A stretch of 64,000 nt of DNA from Streptomyces sp. HNM0575 (GTDB taxonomy: Bacteria > Actinomycetota > Actinomycetes > Streptomycetales > Streptomycetaceae). A program made the translations under genes and the position numbers. Each line of letters starts with the position of its first letter. The first letter of the stretch is position 1. Positions 33,602 to 41,814 of this stretch are shown here, one piece after another. The stretch is from positions 124,001-188,000 of the forward strand of contig NZ_JAASAG010000009.1 in assembly GCF_012726265.1 (NCBI RefSeq), in the 5' to 3' direction. The notes under the pieces are model-generated. The model was not told the DNA's origin and did no database searches. It saw only the letters and a list, made by a program, of their open reading frames with translations.

Positions 33602-34834
33602 TCAAGTGATGTCGCCGAGGCGGGCCGCACGGGCCCGGAGGTAGCGCTGTTCGGGGAGGCTCAGGGTCTTGGCGGCGGCTGACTCGTAGGCGGCTCGGGC
33701 GGCCTCGGGGTCGCCGGCGCGTTCCAGGAGGTGGGCGCGGACCGAGTCCAGACGATGACCGGTGGTCAACTCCGGTGCGAGCGCGTCCAGTTCGGCTAGA
33801 CCGGCCTTCGGTCCGTGGACCATGGCGACGGCCACGGCACGGTTGAGGCGTTCGACAGGGCTGGGGACAAGGTGGACGAGGACGTCGTAGAGGCCGAGGA
33901 TCTCGGGCCAGTCGGTGCTGTCGGGCGAGTCCGCCTCGTCGTGGACGGCGGCGATCGCGGCCCTCAACTGGTAGGGGCCGGGGCGGCGTTGGGACAGCGC
34001 CCAAGTCACCAGGGCCACGCCCTCTCCGATCGCCGCCTTGTCCCACAGCCCGCGGTCCTGCTCGTCGAGGGGGATCAGTTCGCCGCCCGCCCCGGTCCGC
34101 GCAGCGCGGCGGGCGTCGGTGAGGAGCATCAGGGCGAGCAGGCCGGCGATCTCACAGTCGCCGGGCAGCAGGCGGTGCACCGTACGGACCAGCCGAATGG
34201 CCTCGCCCGCGAGTTCGGCCCGCTGGAGGGAGGCTCCGGAGGTGGCCGTGTAGCCCTCGTTGAAGATCAGGTAGAGCGTGTGGAGGACGGCGGGCAGCCG
34301 TTCCTCCCAGTGATCGGGGCGGCCGAAACGCGTGCCCTTCACCCGTTGCTTGGCCCGGCTGATGCGCTGGGCCATCGTCGCCTCCGGCACCAGATGCGCA
34401 CGGGCGATCTCGGCCGTCGTCAGACCGCCGACGGCCCGCAGCGTCAGCGCGATCTGGGCGGGCGGGGGCAGATCCGGGTGGCAGCAGAGGAAGAGCAGGG
34501 TCAGCGTGTCGTCCTCGGAGGGCGCACGATCGAGCCCGGGCGCCGGCGCGGTGAAGGCGTCACGCGGTGTGAGCGCCGCCGCCTTCTCCTCTCGCTGCCG
34601 TCGCGCCTGATCACTGCGCAGCGCGTCCGTGAGCCGCCGCGAGGCGACCCTGATCAGCCAGCCCCGCGGATTGTCCGGAAACCCCGACTCGGGCCACTGC
34701 CCGGCCGCTGCCAGCAGCGCCTCCTGTACGGCGTCCTCGGCGGCGTCGAAGTGCCCGTACCGGCGTACGAGTGCGCCGAGGACCTGCGGCGCGTGCAGGC
34801 GCAGCAGGACCTCGACCTCGCTCGTACGTCTCAA
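33602..34834 (-). CDS. ECF sigma factor, ECF42-like, with TPR-type C-terminal extension
   Basis: 410 residues. Sigma region 2 (LVRRYGHFDAAEDAVQEALL; NPRGWLIRVASRRLTDALR) is followed by region 4 (ALTLRAVGGLTTAEIARAHLVPEATMAQRISRAK). The long C-terminal helical extension (FNEGYTATSG; GLLALMLLTDARRAAR; LNRAVAVAMVHGP) is characteristic of ECF42 (SigJ-like, DUF6596), where it replaces an anti-sigma factor as the regulatory part. The start is a TTG at 34834 with GGGGAG upstream; no ATG or GTG fits the conserved N-terminus. It lies 13 bp downstream of its usual partner, a DGPF/YCII protein. Confidence 0.88.
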   Translation of the reverse strand: MRRTSEVEVLLRLHAPQVLGALVRRYGHFDAAEDAVQEALLAAAGQWPESGFPDNPRGWLIRVASRRLTDALRSDQARRQREEKAAALTPRDAFTAPAPGLDRAPSEDDTLTLLFLCCHPDLPPPAQIALTLRAVGGLTTAEIARAHLVPEATMAQRISRAKQRVKGTRFGRPDHWEERLPAVLHTLYLIFNEGYTATSGASLQRAELAGEAIRLVRTVHRLLPGDCEIAGLLALMLLTDARRAARTGAGGELIPLDEQDRGLWDKAAIGEGVALVTWALSQRRPGPYQLRAAIAAVHDEADSPDSTDWPEILGLYDVLVHLVPSPVERLNRAVAVAMVHGPKAGLAELDALAPELTTGHRLDSVRAHLLERAGDPEAARAAYESAAAKTLSLPEQRYLRARAARLGDIT

Positions 34835-34847
34835 ACGTCTCCCCTGC

Positions 34848-35249
34848 TCACACTTCGCCGAGCGGCCGGATGACGACGGGGTACGTGTTCGCGCCCTCGG
34901 GAACGGGGCACCGGGTGACCCGCGCGGCGATCTCCGTGACCCGCTCCAGGCTCTCGCACTCCAGGAGCCAGTAACCGGCGATCACTTCCTTGGTCTCGCC
35001 GTACGGCCCGTCGGTGATCACGGGCTTGCCGTCCGTGCCGGCGCTGACGAGGCGGGTCCTGGCAGGCTCGGCCAGCCCCTGGGCATCGATGAACTCGCCT
35101 GTCTCGGCGAGGTCGTTGTTGATCGCCCCCATGTGCTGGAACATCGTCTGCATATCCTTCTCGCTCCAGGTCGGGAGACCGGCGCCGGGCTTGCCCGCCT
35201 GGGCCTCGTAGTCCGCCTGCGTGCCCTGCACCATCACCAGGTACTTCAT
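34848..35249 (-). CDS. YCII/DGPF-domain protein, partner of the ECF42 sigma factor
   Basis: 133 residues starting MKYLVMVQGTQADYEAQAG, with the DGPF motif in VITDGPYGETKEVIAGYWLLE. Such small proteins almost always accompany ECF42 sigma genes and are likely enzymes or targets of them; the biochemical role is unsettled. First gene of the two-gene operon; an AAGGAGCGGACTC stretch precedes the ATG at 35249. Confidence 0.88.
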   Translation of the reverse strand: MKYLVMVQGTQADYEAQAGKPGAGLPTWSEKDMQTMFQHMGAINNDLAETGEFIDAQGLAEPARTRLVSAGTDGKPVITDGPYGETKEVIAGYWLLECESLERVTEIAARVTRCPVPEGANTYPVVIRPLGEV

Positions 35250-35593
35250 GAGTCCGCTCCTTCGGCTCGGGCCGCCCGTGGTGGGCGGCTCGCACAGGGA
35301 ACGTCGGAGCCGGCCCGCGCTTCTCTACACACTCGCGGAAGTTTTCTTCAGCTCCCCGGAAGAGCGTCAGGAGTCCCGCTGTTTGACCCCGTCGCCCCCG
35401 GGCTCCGGTCCACCGAAGTCCGTGGCCGTTCCGGATGGTGTGCGAAAAGATCACTGGCAGAACGGCCCTGACCGCGGGACGAGGCGCCTCGTGGCGCCTC
35501 CCGACCACCACGGGCGTCGTCGGGACCAGGTCCGTCCTTCTGCGTGAGCGATATTCTCGCCCGTGGGGCAGGGCGGCTGGGAAAGGGGACCCG
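35250..35593. other. Intergenic region between the ECF42 operon and the histidine kinase
   Basis: 344 bp holding divergent promoters. I see no gene and no clear copy of the DevR-like palindrome here. Confidence 0.5.
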
Positions 35594-37315
35594 GTGAGCG
35601 TGCAGGATCCGTTTCCGCAGATGCCGAAGATGCGCCTGGACGAGCTGCTTGAGGAACTGCAGACACGCATCGACGCCGTCCGTGGCACCCGGGACCGCGT
35701 TCACAGCCTGCTGGAAGCCGTCGTCTCCGTGGGCCGGGAACTCGATCTCGCCCAGGTGCTGCGACGGATCGTCGAGGCAGCCGCCCTGCTCGTCGACGCG
35801 CAGTACGCGGCCCTCGGGGTGATCGGCCCGGACGGGCGGACCCTGGCGCAGTTCCTGACGGTCGGGCTCACCGACAAGCAGATCGAGAAGATCGGGCCTC
35901 TGCCGGCGGGGCACGGCCTGCTCGGCGAGTTGATCCGCAATCCGAAGCCGCTGCGTCTGGCCGACTTGAGCGAGCACCCGGCCTCGTACGGCTTCCCGGC
36001 CCACCATCCGCCGATGCATACCTTCCTGGGCGTGCCCGTCCGGGCGCGGGAAGAGGTGTTCGGAAATCTCTACCTGACCGACAAGCAGGGCGGGCAGGAC
36101 TTCGACGCCGAAGACGAGAACGTCATATCCACCCTGTCGGTGGCGGCGGGCGTAGCGATCGACAACGCCCGGCTGTACGAGGGAGCCCAGCGTCACCGGC
36201 GGTGGCTCCAGGCCAACGCGGAGATCACCAACAGCCTGTTCTCCGGCAGTCCGCGGCTGGAAGTTCTGGAGCTGATCGCCCGGCGTGCACAGCAGATCAC
36301 CGGGGCCGCCCTCGCGGATGTGTCCGTCCCCGTCCCCGGCACGGACGAACTCGTCGTCGAACTCGCCCTGGGCAGTGACGAGATGACCCGCCGGGGACTG
36401 GTCGTACCGACGGAGGGCACTCTCTCCGGTGCCGCCCACCGGTCCGGTACGCCTGCCAGATCGGCCCGTCTCGAGGGCGATCCCCGCTACCGCTCGGGGC
36501 CCGGTGAGTACCGAGCCCTGGGGCCGGCGGTCGCCGTCCCCCTGGGCGGGGCCGAACGGAGCCTGGGCGTGCTGCTGCTGGCGCGGTCACTGGGGGAACC
36601 GGTCTTCACCGACGGAGAGGTCGACCTGCTTCTCGCCTTCGCGGGGCAGGCGGCTCTCGCGCACGAACTCGCAGAACGCCGCAGCGACGCCGAGCAGTTG
36701 ACGCTTCTGGAGGACCGCGACCGCATCGCCCGCGATCTGCACGATCTCGCCATTCAGCGGCTGTTCGCCACCGGGATGACCTTGCAGAGCGCCGCACGCC
36801 TGGTGGACCACGCCGGTGCCGCCGAGCGCGTCTCACGCGCGGTGGACGACCTGGACGAAACCATCAAGATCATTCGAAGCACCATCTTCGGGCTGCGGGT
36901 TCAGGAGGAACGTTCGGGTCCCAGCCTGCGGGCGCGTGCTTCCCGTGCGGTGGGAGAGGCCACCCCGGCGCTGGGATATCCGCCCCGCCTGAGCATGGAA
37001 GGCCTGCTGGACACGGACGTACCTCCGGCGGTGGCCGACCACGTCCTGGCGGCCCTGGGCGAGATGCTCAGCAATACGGCCCGGCACGCCCATGCCACTC
37101 GCGTGGAAATCGGCCTCCAGGCCACTGGGGAAGAGGTCGTCCTCACCGTCACGGACAACGGCCGCGGCATCCCCGCCGACGGCCGGCGCAGCGGGCTGAG
37201 GAACCTCGCGGACAGGGCCCACGGCCTGGGAGGGACGTTCACGATCGATACGGCGGTCGACGCCGGCAGCCGCCTGGTCTGGCGGGCTCCCCTGCACGCC
37301 GACGGCGACCGTTAG
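35594..37315 (+). CDS. GAF-domain sensor histidine kinase (DevS/OsdK-like)
   Basis: 573-residue soluble sensor. Two GAF domains (about 50-195, starting LLEAVVSVGRELDLAQVL, and about 220-370) are followed by a HisKA_3 dimerisation domain (RIARDLHDLAIQRLFATGM, phospho-His near 380) and an ATPase domain (LGEMLSNTARHAHATRVEI; VTDNGRGIPADGRRSGLRNL). This is the DevS/DosT architecture of dormancy sensors, in which the first GAF may bind haem. The GTG at 35594 follows AAAGGGG. It is in the same block as the NarL-type regulator at 38238, its likely partner. Confidence 0.88.
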   Translation: MSVQDPFPQMPKMRLDELLEELQTRIDAVRGTRDRVHSLLEAVVSVGRELDLAQVLRRIVEAAALLVDAQYAALGVIGPDGRTLAQFLTVGLTDKQIEKIGPLPAGHGLLGELIRNPKPLRLADLSEHPASYGFPAHHPPMHTFLGVPVRAREEVFGNLYLTDKQGGQDFDAEDENVISTLSVAAGVAIDNARLYEGAQRHRRWLQANAEITNSLFSGSPRLEVLELIARRAQQITGAALADVSVPVPGTDELVVELALGSDEMTRRGLVVPTEGTLSGAAHRSGTPARSARLEGDPRYRSGPGEYRALGPAVAVPLGGAERSLGVLLLARSLGEPVFTDGEVDLLLAFAGQAALAHELAERRSDAEQLTLLEDRDRIARDLHDLAIQRLFATGMTLQSAARLVDHAGAAERVSRAVDDLDETIKIIRSTIFGLRVQEERSGPSLRARASRAVGEATPALGYPPRLSMEGLLDTDVPPAVADHVLAALGEMLSNTARHAHATRVEIGLQATGEEVVLTVTDNGRGIPADGRRSGLRNLADRAHGLGGTFTIDTAVDAGSRLVWRAPLHADGDR

Positions 37316-37460
37316 GACCGGCCCCCGGCAGCACCGGCGGAAGTCCCGTACTCGGGCGCACACAGGGCGCAGCCCGCGGCGCGAGGGCTGTTCCACCGGG
37401 TTCCGCGCCACGCTCGGGTACGCCGCACGGGGCCAGCTCCAGTCCGTAACTCCGCAACGG

Positions 37461-37937
37461 TCACTGGAGCGCGGTCGCGTCGACGAACTCGAATCCTGTG
37501 ATCAGCTCCGGCCGGATCCGCAGCGTGCCTGTGACGGCCTGAGGTGCCCGGTGGCGCAGGAGTCTTCCGTAGCGCTCCAGCTCCGCCTTGTCCCCGATAC
37601 GGCAGGCGTAGCCGGTGACGACGACGCTCCAGCCGACGTGCCGTTCGGCGTCGATGACATCGGCCTCGAAGGCCACGACGGCCGGCGGGCCCCCGGCCGG
37701 TGCCGCCACGGCCGCCAGCGCGTCTGCGTCGCTCAGCCGGACGATGACGTCCTCACCGTCGAGGACATGGATGACAGGGCGCACCGCCGGCAAGGCCCGC
37801 TGGGTGAAGAAGAGGCGTCCCAGCGCGACGGAAGCGAGCAGGCGCAACGCTTCTGCGCGGTCCAGCGGTTTCATGTGCCGGGGCGCCCCCGGCTCCCCGA
37901 GGCCGTCCAGCGTTCCCGAAGCGCTCTCGCTCATCAT
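37461..37937 (-). CDS. PPOX-fold (pyridoxamine-oxidase-like) flavin/F420-binding protein
   Basis: 158 residues with the split-barrel fold: LLASVALGRLFFTQRALPAVRPVIHVLDGEDV, then AVVAFEADVIDAERHVGWSVVVTGYA and LRIRPELITGFEF. Small proteins of this type are recurrent members of dormancy regulons in actinobacteria. Two ATG codons lie together (37937 and 37934), preceded by AAGGTGGGG; the second has the better spacing. Divergent from the response regulator, with one DevR-like palindrome in the gap. Cofactor and substrate unknown. Confidence 0.8.
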   Translation of the reverse strand: MMSESASGTLDGLGEPGAPRHMKPLDRAEALRLLASVALGRLFFTQRALPAVRPVIHVLDGEDVIVRLSDADALAAVAAPAGGPPAVVAFEADVIDAERHVGWSVVVTGYACRIGDKAELERYGRLLRHRAPQAVTGTLRIRPELITGFEFVDATALQ

Positions 37938-38237
37938 CCCCACCTTGATCCCGCCGGTCAGGACAGACACCTGTCCGGTCACGTCGACAGCGTCGCTTCC
38001 CATGGCGCTTGGACTCCAGGGCCGAACGGCCCGCCACGGCCACGCGCTGAGCCCAATTCGCATGCGAGCCTCCAGCGCCGGCCCTGCTCCTCCCTCGGCC
38101 GGAGCCACCCGCACCGGCACGGTGAGGTGCACGGGGACGGAAACCCGGCCCGCCCTGGCTTTCGGGCCCTGCTTACGGGGACGATGCATCGTGTCGGCAG
38201 CGGGATGCGCTCCACTCCGGAAGGCACGGGAAATCAG
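37938..38237. other. Divergent promoter region of the PPOX and response-regulator genes
   Basis: 300 bp with the palindrome at 38019-38032. I see no gene in it. Confidence 0.6.
38019..38032. promoter_or_regulatory. DevR/OsdR-box-like palindrome (site 0)
   Basis: GGGCCGAACGGCCC, arms of five bases around four. It aligns base for base with the length and outer GGG/CCC of the mycobacterial DevR box GGGACTWWAGTCCC. Located 82 bp upstream of the PPOX gene and 206 bp upstream of the regulator gene. Similar sites cluster at 40063-40172. Confidence 0.65.
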
Positions 38238-38963
38238 ATGACGGACAGCGATGACGGCGTGGAAGCGGAAGCCCCTGTCAGTGTCTTCCTGCTCGACGAC
38301 CACGAGGTGGTCCGCCGAGGCGTGCGCGATCTGCTGGACTCCGAACCCGATCTGACGATCGTCGGCGAGGCCGCGACAGCCGAACAGGCACTCGTCCGCA
38401 TTCCCGCCCTGCGCCCGCGGGTCGCCGTCCTCGACGTGCGACTGCCGGACGGCGACGGCGTGCGCGTGTGCCGGGAGTTGCGCTCTCGCATGCCGGAGCT
38501 CGCGTGCCTGATGCTTACCTCCTTCGATGACGAAGAGGCCCTGCTCGACGCCATCATGGCCGGCGCATCGGGCTACGTCCTCAAGCAGATAACCGGTACC
38601 GACCTCGTCACTGCCGTACGCACCGTGGCGTCGGGGCAGTCGATGCTCGACCCCGGCGCCGCCACCCGCCTGATGGCCCGGCTCCGCGCCGACTCCGAGG
38701 AACCGGAGCAGACCGTGCCCGGCCTGACCGGACGCGAGCAGGAGATCCTGGCCCTGGTGGGCGAGGGGCTGACCAACCGTGAGATCGGCAAGCGGCTCTA
38801 TCTGGCAGAGAAGACGGTGAAGAACAACATCTCGCGGCTGCTGGCCAAGCTCGGTGTGGAACGCCGCGTGCAAGCCGCCGTGATCGCCACCCAGACGCTC
38901 GCCGCACAGGACCAGCACAAGGCGACCGGGTCCTCCGGGCATGGGCGTACGCCCCGTCGCTGA
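38238..38963 (+). CDS. NarL/LuxR-type response regulator (DevR/OsdR-like)
   Basis: 241 residues. Receiver domain VSVFLLDDHEVVRRGVRDLL with the phospho-acceptor Asp in VAVLDVRLPDGDGV (near 66), Thr/Ser in CLMLTSFDDEEALL and Lys in SGYVLKQI. The LuxR helix-turn-helix is LTGREQEILALVGEGLTNREIGKRLYLAEKTVKNNISRLLAKL, split here by my reading into recognition helix AEKTVKNN. The ATG at 38238 follows GGGAAATCAG. With the GAF kinase and stress genes around it, it matches the S. coelicolor OsdRK/mycobacterial DevRS system for hypoxia and dormancy; the signal here is not shown by the sequence. Confidence 0.88.
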   Translation: MTDSDDGVEAEAPVSVFLLDDHEVVRRGVRDLLDSEPDLTIVGEAATAEQALVRIPALRPRVAVLDVRLPDGDGVRVCRELRSRMPELACLMLTSFDDEEALLDAIMAGASGYVLKQITGTDLVTAVRTVASGQSMLDPGAATRLMARLRADSEEPEQTVPGLTGREQEILALVGEGLTNREIGKRLYLAEKTVKNNISRLLAKLGVERRVQAAVIATQTLAAQDQHKATGSSGHGRTPRR

Positions 38964-39056
38964 CATCGCGCACGGCACGTTGGCTCACAGCCGAGGGGAG
39001 ACACTGCCGTCGTACTCTCTCTTCCCCCCCCGCCGCCACGTGGCGAAGGACGCGGA

Positions 39057-39082
39057 AGAGCCGGGCAGTTGGGCCCGGCTCT
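39057..39082. terminator. Bidirectional terminator between response regulator and USP genes
   Basis: AGAGCCGGGC, a 6-base loop, GCCCGGCTCT, between two convergent stops. Confidence 0.8.
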
Positions 39083-39105
39083 CCTGTACGCGGCATCGGC
39101 CCATG

Positions 39106-39972
39106 TCAGTCGTGCGGTACGACCGCCACCGGTGAGTGCGCGTGGTGGAGGCAGGCATGGGCGACAGACCCGATGCGCGCCCCGATCGGAGCACGGCGTG
39201 TGCGGCGGCCGACCACGAGGAGCTGCGCTCCCTCAGCGGCCTCGAGGAGCATGATTCCCGGACTGCCCATCTCGACCTGCGTGGTGACCGGCACGTCCGG
39301 GAAGCGCTCCCGCAACGGCTCCAGGGCCGCCTCCAGTGCCGCCTTCGCCTCCCGTTCCAGTCTGTCCACCTGGTCGGCGTACCACAGGGAGCCGTCCGCG
39401 CTGTAGGCGAAGACCGGCGGCAGACTCCACACCCGCACGGCGCGCACCGCCGCGCCCCGTGCGGCCGCGGTCTCGAAGGCGAACTGGAGCACCTCACGGC
39501 TGTCGTCCGCGTCTCCCTGCTGGCCCACGACGACCTCCCGGCGTGCGGGCCCGTCCCCGCGGGCTCGCACCGCGACGACGGGCCGGGTGCACTCACCGAT
39601 CACACGCTGTCCGCACGAGCCGAGCAGGAAACCCGCGAGGGCACCGTGTCCACGGGATCCCACGACGAGCATCTCGGCCCGGTCGGCGGCCTTCAGCAAC
39701 GCAGCGACTGCGAGCTCCCATACCGGCTCGGCCGACAACTCGACTGTCGGATAACGCTCGTTGAGGTCCTTCTCCGCGAGGTTCAGCAGGTCCTTGCCCG
39801 CCTGCTCCTGTACGTCCGAGGGCTGGACGACGGGCACATCGACGGGCTGCCACAACCGGGCGTGCACGAGATGAACGGGCAGCTCGCGACGGAGCGCTTC
39901 CTCCGCGGCCCATGCCGCTGCGGCCATGCTCTCCTCGGAGCCGTCCACCCCGACAACTATCGCGCGATTCAT
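39106..39972 (-). CDS. Universal stress protein, tandem UspA domains
   Basis: 288 residues with two UspA domains. The first opens MNRAIVVGVDGSEESMAAA and has the nucleotide loop LVVGSRGHGALAGFLLGSC; the second ends LVVGRRTRRAPIGARIGSVA, where the glycine loop has lost its usual GxG form, so only the first half is likely to bind ATP. Double USPs are hallmark members of dormancy regulons. The ATG at 39972 has a GGGAAGG site. Divergent from the DoxX gene, with four palindromes between. Confidence 0.88.
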   Translation of the reverse strand: MNRAIVVGVDGSEESMAAAAWAAEEALRRELPVHLVHARLWQPVDVPVVQPSDVQEQAGKDLLNLAEKDLNERYPTVELSAEPVWELAVAALLKAADRAEMLVVGSRGHGALAGFLLGSCGQRVIGECTRPVVAVRARGDGPARREVVVGQQGDADDSREVLQFAFETAAARGAAVRAVRVWSLPPVFAYSADGSLWYADQVDRLEREAKAALEAALEPLRERFPDVPVTTQVEMGSPGIMLLEAAEGAQLLVVGRRTRRAPIGARIGSVAHACLHHAHSPVAVVPHD

Positions 39973-40062
39973 AACGACGCCTTCCCGACTCTGACGGTGT
40001 GCCAGGCACACCCCGGTGTTCCTTCGTGACTCAGCATCCGGTCGGGAACCAGCGGGGCGGAG

Positions 40063-40172
40063 GGGCCGTTGGGCCCGGCGCCGGCCGCCGTCCGGCCTTC
40101 GCGGACGGGCCTGTTGGACCCGCCGGCCAGGCGGCCGGTCCAACGGGCCCGCGAGCGCGGGACGTTCGGCCC
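40063..40172. promoter_or_regulatory. Cluster of four DevR/OsdR-box-like palindromes
   Basis: Between the divergent USP and DoxX genes: GGGCCGTTGGGCCC (40063-40076), GGGCCTGTTGGACCC (40107-40121, degenerate), GGTCCAACGGGCCC (40137-40150) and GGGACGTTCGGCCC (40159-40172). The first and last, with site 0 at 38019, give GGGMC-4-GGCCC, the same 14-bp layout as the DevR box. Clustered sites fit cooperative binding of a NarL-type regulator. The whole 307-bp gap (39973-40279) has no gene. Confidence 0.65.
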
Positions 40173-40279
40173 ACCAGGTGAGGGCCTCACGCCACCAGAG
40201 CCAGCGCCGCGGATCACGCGACATTGAATTCGCACACCACAGACCGCAGTCGATGCCGCCTCTGGAAGGGACACCCGTC

Positions 40280-40891
40280 ATGGCCGTTCATCAGGCACCC
40301 AGCTCACGAATCTTCCGCTGGTGGCACAATCACCAGGCCCACAGCACTCAGGACATCGCGGAGTCCGCCGCCTTCACCACCGTCGAGAAGAGCTTCGCCG
40401 TCGTGCGGCTGATCGTCGGCGGCGTATTCCTCTGGGCGTTCTTCGACAAGCTCTTCGGGTGGGGGTACGCCACTCCCCACGGCAAGGGCTGGATCGACGG
40501 CGGTTCGCCGACCAGGGGCTTCCTGACAGGCGTCGCCGCCGGACCGCTGGAGTCCACGTTCCATTCGTGGGCCGGAGCCGCCTGGGCCGACTGGCTGTTC
40601 ATGCTCGGCCTCCTCGGCATCGGCACCGCCCTGGTGGCCGGAATCGCCCTGCGGCTCACGGCAGCGGCCGGGACCGTGATGATGGCACTGATGTGGGCCG
40701 CCGAATGGCCGCCTGCGCAGCACCTGTCGGACGGCTCGCCCAGCATGTCGACCAACCCCGTCCTGGACTACCACCTCGTCTACGCCGTGGTCCTGATCGC
40801 GCTCGCAGTCGCCTCTGCCGGCCGCGCCTGGGGACTGGGCAGGACGTGGGAGCGGCTTCCGTTCGTCAGCCGCAACCGCTGGCTCATCTGA
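40280..40891 (+). CDS. DoxX-family membrane protein
   Basis: 203 residues with four hydrophobic segments (VVRLIVGGVFLWAFFDKLFG; WLFMLGLLGIGTALVAGIAL; TAAAGTVMMALMWAAEW; YHLVYAVVLIALAVASAG). It belongs to the DoxX-like group; some relatives work in redox or thiosulfate:quinone systems, but no catalytic residue can be named here. The ATG at 40280 follows GGAAGGGA. Probably regulated with the divergent stress protein through the shared palindromes. A 13-bp-stem terminator follows. Confidence 0.82.
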   Translation: MAVHQAPSSRIFRWWHNHQAHSTQDIAESAAFTTVEKSFAVVRLIVGGVFLWAFFDKLFGWGYATPHGKGWIDGGSPTRGFLTGVAAGPLESTFHSWAGAAWADWLFMLGLLGIGTALVAGIALRLTAAAGTVMMALMWAAEWPPAQHLSDGSPSMSTNPVLDYHLVYAVVLIALAVASAGRAWGLGRTWERLPFVSRNRWLI

Positions 40892-40908
40892 ACGGACAGG
40901 CCTCCCCG

Positions 40909-40943
40909 CCCGGGCCGGGACACCTCCAGCGTCCCGGCCCGGG
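40909..40943 (+). terminator. Terminator after the DoxX gene
   Basis: Perfect 13-bp stem (40909-40921 with 40931-40943), 9-base loop, 18 bp after the stop codon. Confidence 0.88.
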
Positions 40944-41143
40944 CCGTATCCGCGCTGATCCCGTAAGGGCGGACTGGCGCCCGGTCAGCCGACCGTCGAA
41001 GTGGCCGACGGATACGTGATGTTGCGCGGACGAATCCCCAGTCCCCAGTCGGCTCGCGCCCGTTGAACTGCTGCGCCGACGTGTGGACGGCGTCAACAGG
41101 AACGCACCCATCTGACCAGCCGCCCCGAACACATGAGACAGCG

Positions 41144-41161
41144 CAGCGCAGCGCTGCGCTG
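41144..41161. promoter_or_regulatory. 18-bp palindrome upstream of the cyclic-nucleotide-binding gene
   Basis: CAGCGCAGCGCTGCGCTG is a perfect palindrome ending 30 bp before the start codon, close to where a repressor or the ribosome leader would be. It could also form an mRNA hairpin. Confidence 0.5.
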
Positions 41162-41191
41162 AGCCGCCGACCGGCAAAGAGGAGAAGACTC

Positions 41192-41656
41192 ATGACGACA
41201 GCAGCAAGCCCGCGGCTGATCGCTGCCCTGCCGCCCGAGGGACGTGACCGGATGATGCAGTTCGCGCACGAGGTGCAATACCGCAAAGGGGCGCGCATCT
41301 TCGAGGAAGGGCGCACTGCTGACCGCTTCTGGATCATCCGGACCGGCTCGGTCACCCTCGACCTGCATGTTCCCGGACGCCAGGCCGCCCGAGTGGAGAC
41401 TCTCGGCCCCAACGACCTGCTCGGCTGGTCGTGGCTGTTCCCGCCCCACACCTGGCACTTGGGTGCCTCCGCGCTCTCACCTGTCAGGGCGCTGGAGTTC
41501 GACGCGAATGCCACACGACGACTGTGCGAAGAAGAGCCCGTCTTCGGGCAGGCCCTCACCCGATGCACAGCGGAGATCATCGCCCGTCGCCTGCACGCAG
41601 CCCGCACACGGCTCCTGGACCTCTTTGGGCCGCAGGGCAGCGGACCCCGGCCGTGA
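41192..41656 (+). CDS. Cyclic-nucleotide-binding domain protein without a DNA-binding domain
   Basis: 154 residues forming only the CRP/FNR-type beta-roll: YRKGARIFEEGRTADRFWIIRTGSVTLDL and LGPNDLLGWSWLFPPHTWHLGA, followed by a helix that ends in LLDLFGPQGSGPRP. The C-terminal winged helix of CRP is absent, so it should sense a ligand without binding DNA. The phosphate-binding cassette of cAMP binders (GE...RxA) is not conserved, so the ligand is uncertain. The ATG at 41192 follows AGAGGAG. Lone domains like this recur beside dormancy genes. Confidence 0.82.
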   Translation: MTTAASPRLIAALPPEGRDRMMQFAHEVQYRKGARIFEEGRTADRFWIIRTGSVTLDLHVPGRQAARVETLGPNDLLGWSWLFPPHTWHLGASALSPVRALEFDANATRRLCEEEPVFGQALTRCTAEIIARRLHAARTRLLDLFGPQGSGPRP

Positions 41657-41708
41657 GACGTGCTCGACCCCTCGCCCTACGAAAACGCATACAGGGACTC
41701 CGGCCGAA

Positions 41709-41732
41709 CTTGACGTACTACCGGGTGTGAAG
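41709..41732 (+). repeat. Dispersed repeat, copy D (partial)
   Basis: 24 bp identical to the end of copy A except one base, from CTTGACGTACTACCGGGTGT onward. It lies between the cyclic-nucleotide-binding gene and a beheaded dehydrogenase. Confidence 0.75.
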
Positions 41733-41814
41733 CGCGGATACCGACGCTGATCTTCGCGATCGAGGGGTCGATGGCCATCGAGGACGCGGGGCCGACGGCT
41801 CACCTCTTCCGACC

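Larger units (their letters stand above)
40892..41191. other. Intergenic region before the cyclic-nucleotide-binding protein
   Basis: 300 bp with the DoxX terminator at its left end and the 18-bp palindrome (41144-41161) near its right end. No gene seen. Confidence 0.55.

Noticed and set aside
37461..38978. A 505-residue reading of the PPOX gene extended upstream
   Set aside because: The extension is antisense to the response-regulator gene and not protein-like; the ATG pair at 37937 has a ribosome site.
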